Source: Volvox africanus (taxonomy: Eukaryota; Chlorophyta; Chlorophyceae; Chlamydomonadales; Volvocaceae). From it: a DNA stretch of 64,000 bases. Below are positions 58,401 through 64,000 of this stretch, piece by piece. The notes below the pieces were generated by a model. It was not told where the DNA came from and ran no database searches. It saw only the letters and a program-made list of their open reading frames with translations. Made by a program: the position numbers and the translations under genes. Position 1 is the stretch's first letter, and each line of letters opens with the position of its first letter. The stretch is taken from positions 1,426,001-1,490,000 of the forward strand of contig BSDZ01000101.1 in NCBI GenBank assembly GCA_030268105.1, written 5' to 3'.

Positions 58401-60593
58401 CAGGAGTCATGTCGTGCCGCTGAGGGGATATCGCAGGTGGGCCTTATGGTACGGCAAATCCTTTTACATATTGCTGGCATATATATTTTAGAGCCCCGAC
58501 GTCCCCCTTTGCGCTCGCTTTCAAGCCTGACTCCGCCCGCCTCCCCCACCGCCATTCCTAGGGCTATGGTGACCTCCATGACCGCGGCCGCCTCAGTGCC
58601 TGTCTTCCACTTCCACGACGAGGTCGCGATGGACCGCCTTCTGGCTGTAAGGGAAGCACTTCGGGGCGATGTGGCTCTGCGGACTACGGGGCTGAAGCTG
58701 ACGGTGCTGCCAATGGTGGTGAAGGCGCTGTCAGCGGCGCTCAATCAGCACCCGCACATCAACGCCAGCCTGGCGCCGGGTGAGCGGTGCTTGTTGGCTG
58801 CTAGCCGGTGGTTGGTAGTTGGTGGTTTATTGGTCGCGTTGGCGTAAAACTAAAAGAAGTGAAAGAAACTGCGGCGGCCGGTGAGTGAGGAAAGGCCTTT
58901 TCTGAATTTGTGATAAAAACTTATATACACGTAACAACGCGCACGCTGTACGGAAGAGCTAAATATGGGGGTTCTATTTCGACCGTGGATGTTACTGCGG
59001 CTGTCCTGGTACGCGGATATCGGAAACTGTTACTTCTGCTACTGCCTCTTACAGGCGGTACGGAGTTGCTGCTGCACCCCCATCACAACATCGGAGTGGC
59101 AATGGCCACACCCAACGGGCTGGTGGTGCCCAACATAAAGCAGGTGGGAGTTGGTCGTTGGGTCTGTACGGTATATGTTGTACGATCGGTCACATGATCA
59201 GTGTAGGTTTTTCTTGTCAATTGTGGCACTCGGGGCATAACTTCCAATAACTGTACCTATAACGGTAATCTATGGCGATTTATGACGTGTCTGCTCTTCC
59301 CTCCGCTCCCTTCTCACACAAACGGGATTACCTCCATCCGCTTCCTGTACGGACGGACGGATGGATGTACGGACGAACGTCTATACGAGCCAGGTGGAGC
59401 GCAAGTCCATAGCTCAAGTGGCGGCTGAGTTGCATTTACTCCAGCAGCTCGCGGCTGCGGGGCGACTCCCTCCGGAGTCACTTACCGGGGGTACCATCAC
59501 CGTCTCAAACATCGGTGGGTGGTGGATTCTCCCCCGCCCTCCTGACTGTGCAAGAGGTTTTATGTCTGTAGTACTTTGTAGTGCTTTGTAGTACTTTGTA
59601 GTGCTTTGTAGTACTTAGTAGTGCTTCGTTCGGTCGATTCGTTCGGTAACGGCAGGGAAGAGAAAACCATCGGACCCTTGGATGCAGGAGGAAAACCTTT
59701 GGGGGAATATTATATATATATATAATATTTATTAGGGTTTAAATATTTTGGAAAAATATTATATATATAATTTTTTTTCTTCCAAGAGGACATTTCCAGA
59801 AGGGGGGCGAGACGGGGGAATAGGGGAGGTGGCTGGCAACGGTGGAGGTGGCCCACATACCGCATGTGGGAGGCTATGGGGGGGCCAAAGCGGCTGCCCC
59901 TCTCCCTGGCCTCCCTTGCAGGCACCATTGGCGGCACCTACGCTACACCGATTGTGAACCCGCCGGAGGTCGCCATTGTGGCGCTGGGGCGCATGCAGCT
60001 GGTGCCCAGGTACCCCTCAGGCCCTGGTGTCCTGAGTACCCCGGGGGGCCACAGAGTTGGGGCCCCGCTACTGCCACAAGCCGTGGCAACGACGATGACG
60101 GCTGCCGGTGGAAGTGGCGGCGTTGGCGCCAGCGCCAGGTGGGGAGTCGAGGGACGGGCAGTGGGGAAAGTGGTTCTATGGGCAGCCCGAGGTGGGCGAG
60201 GTTGGGTTACTTAGGGTTTGGTGAATGGATGTACAAGTTGATGCACGTTTAAACATACGGGTGGATGTAAGAAGATTAAATCCAAGAAGTCCTGACCTTC
60301 GGAGATACAGTTGCATGTATTTATTTGTTTCCGCGAGGAGAGAGAGAAAAAGAGAAACCGAGCTTACACATGGTCGACAGGTTTGTGTGTTTTACGTGTT
60401 TTGTCACAGGTGGGCTTTGGAGGGTCAGGTCGGAGGAGGGCCGGCTGCTCTGATACCGGTTCCCGTCACCGTCATGCCGGTCAGCTGGGGGGCGGATCAC
60501 CGGGTGGTGGATGGGGCCGCACTGGCCACCTTCAGCAACACCTGGACAGAGTTCCTGGAGCAGCCGGATAAGCTCCTCCTGCATCTGGCGTAA
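55416..60593 (+). CDS. Dihydrolipoyl acyltransferase, E2 of branched-chain 2-oxoacid dehydrogenase
   Basis: Nine exons: 55416-55649, 56468-56596, 57147-57562, 57993-58436, 58562-58779, 59055-59143, 59394-59514, 59922-60138, 60410-60593, giving 683 aa with continuous phase. A basic leader (MNSGIGPLFLLRSLSNINRL) suits mitochondrial import. The lipoyl domain runs from FPLAQTGEGISECELVSW to VQSDKAAIEITSRYGGKV, with lipoyl Lys96. An Ala/Pro/Gly-Ser linker follows. The E1/E3-binding domain is at about 253-292 (RENGVDLGLVGGTGPGGRIT). The catalytic domain starts LRGYRRAMVTSMTAAASVP and ends with the active site ADHRVVDG (His653, Asp657). VQSDKA rather than ETDKA and the SRY motif point to the branched-chain complex, not pyruvate dehydrogenase. 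It transfers acyl groups from lipoate to CoA in Val/Leu/Ile breakdown. Exon 8 carries an unusual Gly-rich insertion before the active site. Confidence 0.92.
59571..59627. repeat. 10-bp tandem repeat inside an E2 intron
   Basis: Units gtactttgta and gtgctttgta alternate, giving a 20-bp higher-order period with the last units diverged. It lies in the intron after 59514. Confidence 0.8.
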
Positions 60594-61129
60594 GCCGGCG
60601 GAAGCTTCCATGTAACTAACCTATATAACCTTTAACCTATGTATGTATAACTGCCAAACGGCTGCGGTCAGTTCCATTTTCAGTTGTACGCTTACGGTAC
60701 GGTGTACGTGGGCTTTGTTTGGCTTGTGATTGGCATGTAAGGTAAGAAGGCGAAGGCGAAGGCAGGGTACTTGTGGAACCCAACCGGTCAGTCGGGAACG
60801 ATGAAGTCAGTCGGATGAGGATCTCTTCACACCACAGCCAAGGTACCAGTATGATATAATGATATACACAGATAGATGCAGGTTGAGCAATTGAGGTGGT
60901 TTTGCGGACAGGGGGCGGCTTAACCAGCAGTCACCACCACCCGGGGGCCCGGGCTTTCGATCTGTAAGAAGGCCTGCGAGTTAGTTTGTGTACCCATAAC
61001 GTCAGACACACAGCCGTGGCGACGAGGAAATATAGTACACTTTCGGAACGATATTGTCGGTGCTGTGTTGGGCTGATATAAGGCCCCTGAGGGGGCAATG
61101 AATATGTCGAGGGGTGTATGTGTGTATGA

Positions 61130-62077
61130 TTGAGAGACAGAGAGAGAGACAGAGACAGCGGTATGGAATGGATCTTATTACTATGTAGAACTCTGACAGT
61201 GACATCCAGACGGCTGCGGCAATGTAGAAAAATAGTGGACTTGTTGTATCCTGGGATTGGATGGCATCCGCTTCCAGTGGGCCCTGGTATGCGACATGCG
61301 GGCAGGCAGCAGGCAAGGTGCAGTCAGAGGAGAGCAGATATAGTGATTTGTTATCAGGTGATGGGCAGCAGTGGTGGGGATCCTGCTGGTGATGCTCGTA
61401 GCACGTTGCTGATATGGTTGGTAACACTGCAGATAGCCACGGGCAGGAAGTTATACATTATGGATGTTTTACTGAAGATATCATTGGTGGTGGCCTGCCT
61501 GTTGCACGCGGCACAGGTTGTCGTTGATGAAATTTTGCGAGGTATGAGTTCAGGGAGGTATTTTGTAGTTGTGGATGGTGGGCGATGGATTAATGGCGTG
61601 CGTTTCCTTGAATGCAGCAGCACTTCATGTCAACTCCCTCTGGCCCTGATAACTGTATTGGGTGGTGTCAAAGTCGCCAACTGCGGCTGTCAGGAAATAT
61701 GGACTTTTCAGGCGACATCATTTCTTCGCTGCCTGGTGGCGGGCATAAACATCTCCATATCGCAGATTGCACCACAACATGCCGCCGGTCCCAGTCCGCC
61801 TGCCGGTATTCCTTCATTTGGGTTTGCGCCGGTCTATTTTGCCACCCCCTCCATATTACCTTGTACACATACCTGCTGTGCATTGGGCGCGACAAGCCAT
61901 TCCTTGTGTTCCTTTGTCAGGACGGAATCTGTTCCCCCACATGGCAAGTACCACATAGGGGTTTCGCATGACCTGCCTGAACATCCCTCATGTTTGTCAT
62001 CTCACGGGAGCACACCACCCGGAGCTATGGGGGAGTGCGTACGATATTGCTGGACATGGAAAATCCTTAGTCTGTGA
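61130..62077 (+). CDS. Unassigned 315-codon open reading frame
   Basis: This is one of the longest open frames in the window without an intron. It starts at an ATG inside a GA-rich microsatellite (MRDRERDRDSGMEWILL), so the true start, if any, is probably later. The translation is Cys-rich with a hydrophobic segment (LLKISLVVACLLHAAQVVVD) and shows no motif I recognise. A frame this long is unlikely by chance in DNA of about 50% GC, but codon choice looks unselected. It could be a lineage-specific gene, a mobile-element fragment or chance. Confidence 0.25.
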   Translation: MRDRERDRDSGMEWILLLCRTLTVTSRRLRQCRKIVDLLYPGIGWHPLPVGPGMRHAGRQQARCSQRRADIVICYQVMGSSGGDPAGDARSTLLIWLVTLQIATGRKLYIMDVLLKISLVVACLLHAAQVVVDEILRGMSSGRYFVVVDGGRWINGVRFLECSSTSCQLPLALITVLGGVKVANCGCQEIWTFQATSFLRCLVAGINISISQIAPQHAAGPSPPAGIPSFGFAPVYFATPSILPCTHTCCALGATSHSLCSFVRTESVPPHGKYHIGVSHDLPEHPSCLSSHGSTPPGAMGECVRYCWTWKILSL

Positions 62078-62696
62078 TGATATAGCGGCTGCCGCATAGA
62101 CATATAACGCCGATAAGCGTCGAGAGCCGGAGCGTCCAGGTCCTACACGTCGCCGCCCGTATTGAACCGTGCTGGCGCTATCGCAACAACTCTCAGAGCC
62201 GCTCGCCACGCATCATAAACGTCAGTTGGCAAAACCCGCATCAAAATTTAGTTCGTACTAAGGCGTACGCACAATCGCATGTAGAACCGAAGAACACTTT
62301 AACAGCCCATCAAGGACGTAACCAAGTGCGATACTTCACCGTTTTACTGGAAGTGTATCTTAATATTGTAACCCTTTTCCTGGTCTAGTGCGTTCACCAG
62401 CCGCAAAGCTAACTCCTACAGCGAGTCGATTTGCCTTTTGTCAAGGCTGTTCAAACATTCATTTCACGGCAAGGAATGGAGGAATTTATATGCATCCTTG
62501 CTTATGTCCTTACGTGTACTTGCTCTGTGTGTCCCGTCCAATCAAAGTACCGGGCGGGATTGCCGCCGACTGCAGCAGCACTATATAGCATGATATCCAA
62601 GTAATTGAAGAGAGTGAACCATTCGATAGGTTCAGCAGAGTGAAACCCGCCCTAACCTCCAAACGTGCCAGCCACTCAGAAAAAGCCTCTCGCAGG

Positions 62697-62872
62697 TGGT
62701 GGAGGGTCAGTACCCCTCCAGACCCCACCTGGTGTCTGGAGGAGTACTTGGAGTTCTGATAGGTGCAGCCTTGCAGCGGGAAGTGTCAGGGATCATCAAG
62801 CAACGAATCCAAAAGGATTTTCCGGCTCGAGCATGGCACGCACACGGCACGCCAAGCACAGCATAGCCGTAC
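62697..62872 (+). CDS. Possible terminal exon of an unidentified membrane protein
   Basis: The frame follows a good acceptor (cctctcgcag) and reads VVEGQYPSRPHLVSGGVLGV, then LIGAALQREVSGIIKQRI, ending at a TAG (62870-62872). It has a hydrophobic segment followed by a basic helix. No upstream exon is confirmed; the frame starting about 62390 (ANSYSESICLLSRLF) is one candidate. Family unknown. Confidence 0.25.
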
Positions 62873-63261
62873 GAAGTCTGCAATCGCCAGCAGACCACAT
62901 CTTACCTCCCCTGCTAACGTGATGTGCTGTCATAGCATCTTGTTGAGCGTCATGTTTTCAGTCCCTTTCTAGGGTTAGAATTTAGGTTCCAAAACTTGTT
63001 AACGAAACTGCGTTTGCGAAATACCGTGTTCTCCTATGAGTACAATGTAGCGTTCTTGCGGCAGCTTCGCCTCGTGTATCCGATATTTGGTTATGTTCCT
63101 ACCTTCGGTACTAGGTCACACTCGACACTCGCACGCTTGCCAGCTCTTGGCCGGTCGAAGCCGGAAACGATACTCGAAATCTTCGCTTCTTTAATAACAT
63201 ATTGAAATCAATCCATTTTCGAAGTCGGAACTGTGTGCTTCCGAACTCCGCGTCTACTACT

Positions 63262-64000
63262 ATGCTGCGTTCGCTTGAGGGAAGCGATGCCAGTGTGCAG
63301 GGAACAAACGATGATGCCCAGATCAGCAAAATGTAGGTTGGATATGATTCAGAGCCGGCTCACGTGTCTGGTGTCGGATGGAGAATTCGCCCAATTCTGC
63401 TCGCAGGTCCTGCGCCAAAACTGGCTATTTCAAGGACGAGTTCATACAATATTTTGTTAGGCGCGCTTCGCGCAGGTCACCATTAATTAATCGCGGTACG
63501 CACCATAGGGCCGGTCCACCGGATTCGCTGGCCATCGCAAGTTATGACGTGAGACCAGCAAGGTCCCGACGCTTTGGGGACCTTTCCCTGAATAGATATC
63601 GTCACCTGACAACCACTGTACCACGTAACAGCGCGCTTCGCCTTTGGCACCTTGGCCTCGTGCGCGGTACGACTTAACATGCGGGTCGAAGCACAGGAGA
63701 CGTGCCTCTGAACTCCCCGAGTCCCACCTCCTGACCCTTTTACGTACGCACATCACCCTCAGGATGCGTATCCATTCTACCTTGCAGCGCCAAAGCTTTG
63801 GCTCCTCATCGCATCACTTTATGTGGGATTTTCGTCCGAACCCCCCAGGATATTACAGCCGCCATGCGGCACTTCGTCAGCTTCTTGAGCGTTTCCTGGG
63901 TGCCGCAGCTGCCGCAGGGGAGCAACCCCAGGTGCTGGTACTCGGGGCGGGTTTTGACACGACTTGGTTTCAGCTTTGCCGTGACAAAGGTCGTGCGCCG
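63262..64000 (+). CDS. Leucine carboxyl methyltransferase 1 (PP2A methyltransferase), 5' part
   Basis: Exons 63262-63332, 63407-63495 and 63849-64000; the last runs past the window end. Reading: MLRSLEGSDASVQGTNDDAQ, ISKMSCAKTGYFKDEFIQYF, then RRSPLINRGYYSRHAALRQL and VLVLGAGFDTTWFQL. TNDDA, GYxxDxxIxxFV, PxINRGYxxR and the S-adenosylmethionine loop LGAGxDTTW follow the order in LCMT1/Ppm1. The enzyme methyl-esterifies the C-terminal Leu of the PP2A catalytic subunit and so controls its assembly. The ATG is the only one in frame ahead of the conserved TNDDA. About 100 residues are in the window; the rest of the catalytic domain lies beyond it. Confidence 0.85.

Larger units (their letters stand above)
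60594..63261. other. Stretch between E2 and LCMT1 with doubtful coding signals
   Basis: No recognised gene. It contains a GA-rich microsatellite (about 61125-61160), a 315-codon open frame (61130-62077) and a possible terminal exon (62697-62872), both listed separately. The sequence tgtaa occurs at about 60612, 20 bases after the E2 stop, and could be an algal polyadenylation signal. Confidence 0.4.

Noticed and set aside
63764..63848. ATG at 63764 as the start of the methyltransferase gene
   Set aside because: The conserved INRGYYSR junction requires an acceptor at 63848 and two upstream exons that carry TNDDA and GYFKDEFIQYF.
1..64000. CRISPR arrays, rRNA genes, bacterial operons or prophage
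   Set aside because: No regularly spaced direct repeats, no rRNA-like conserved blocks, and all genes are intron-split eukaryotic genes.

Overview
This window is nuclear DNA from a eukaryote, most likely a green alga (Chlorophyta). Almost every gene is broken into many short exons with GT-AG junctions and introns of roughly 100-900 bp. The gene set combines plastid functions (chaperonin Cpn60 alpha, cpSRP43, a cyanobacterial-type DUF2301 membrane protein) with plant-lineage regulators (a two-domain WRKY factor, an ARM-BTB protein, plant-like Mediator subunit 17). I do not name a species. Exon chains below were built by hand: each junction was required to have an AG acceptor, a GT (rarely GC) donor, matching phase and family-like protein sequence.

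Layout. 1-2600: no gene seen; a 331-bp foldback repeat lies at 2048-2378. 2635-7584 (-): ARM-repeat/BTB protein, 9 exons. 11033-17538 (+): plastid Cpn60 alpha, 13 exons found, transit-peptide exon not found. 20111-20778 (+): small CCCH zinc finger plus WW protein. 22377-26251 (-): cpSRP43 (chromodomains plus ankyrins) with a 20-nt microexon. 26582-29880 (+): quiescin sulfhydryl oxidase, divergent from cpSRP43 across 330 bp. 31211-33441 (-): coiled-coil/leucine-rich-repeat protein whose six repeats each occupy one 69-nt exon. 35396-37239 (-): glutamine-rich protein of unknown function. 37473-41813 (-): Mediator subunit 17. 43414-44800 (+): decayed LINE-like reverse transcriptase. 48198-51223 (+): DUF2301-type membrane protein, N-terminus incomplete. 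51583-54558 (+): group I WRKY factor. 55416-60593 (+): mitochondrial branched-chain 2-oxoacid dehydrogenase E2. 63262-64000 (+): 5' part of leucine carboxyl methyltransferase 1, running off the window.

How the genes relate. There is no operon-like organisation. Cpn60 alpha folds stromal proteins such as Rubisco, cpSRP43 delivers light-harvesting proteins to thylakoids, QSOX makes disulfides in the secretory pathway, the E2 serves branched-chain amino acid breakdown in mitochondria, LCMT1 methylates PP2A, and MED17 and WRKY act in transcription. The most distinctive observations concern gene architecture: four GC-AG introns, three with the same donor GCGCGT; one exon per leucine-rich repeat; and very small exons.
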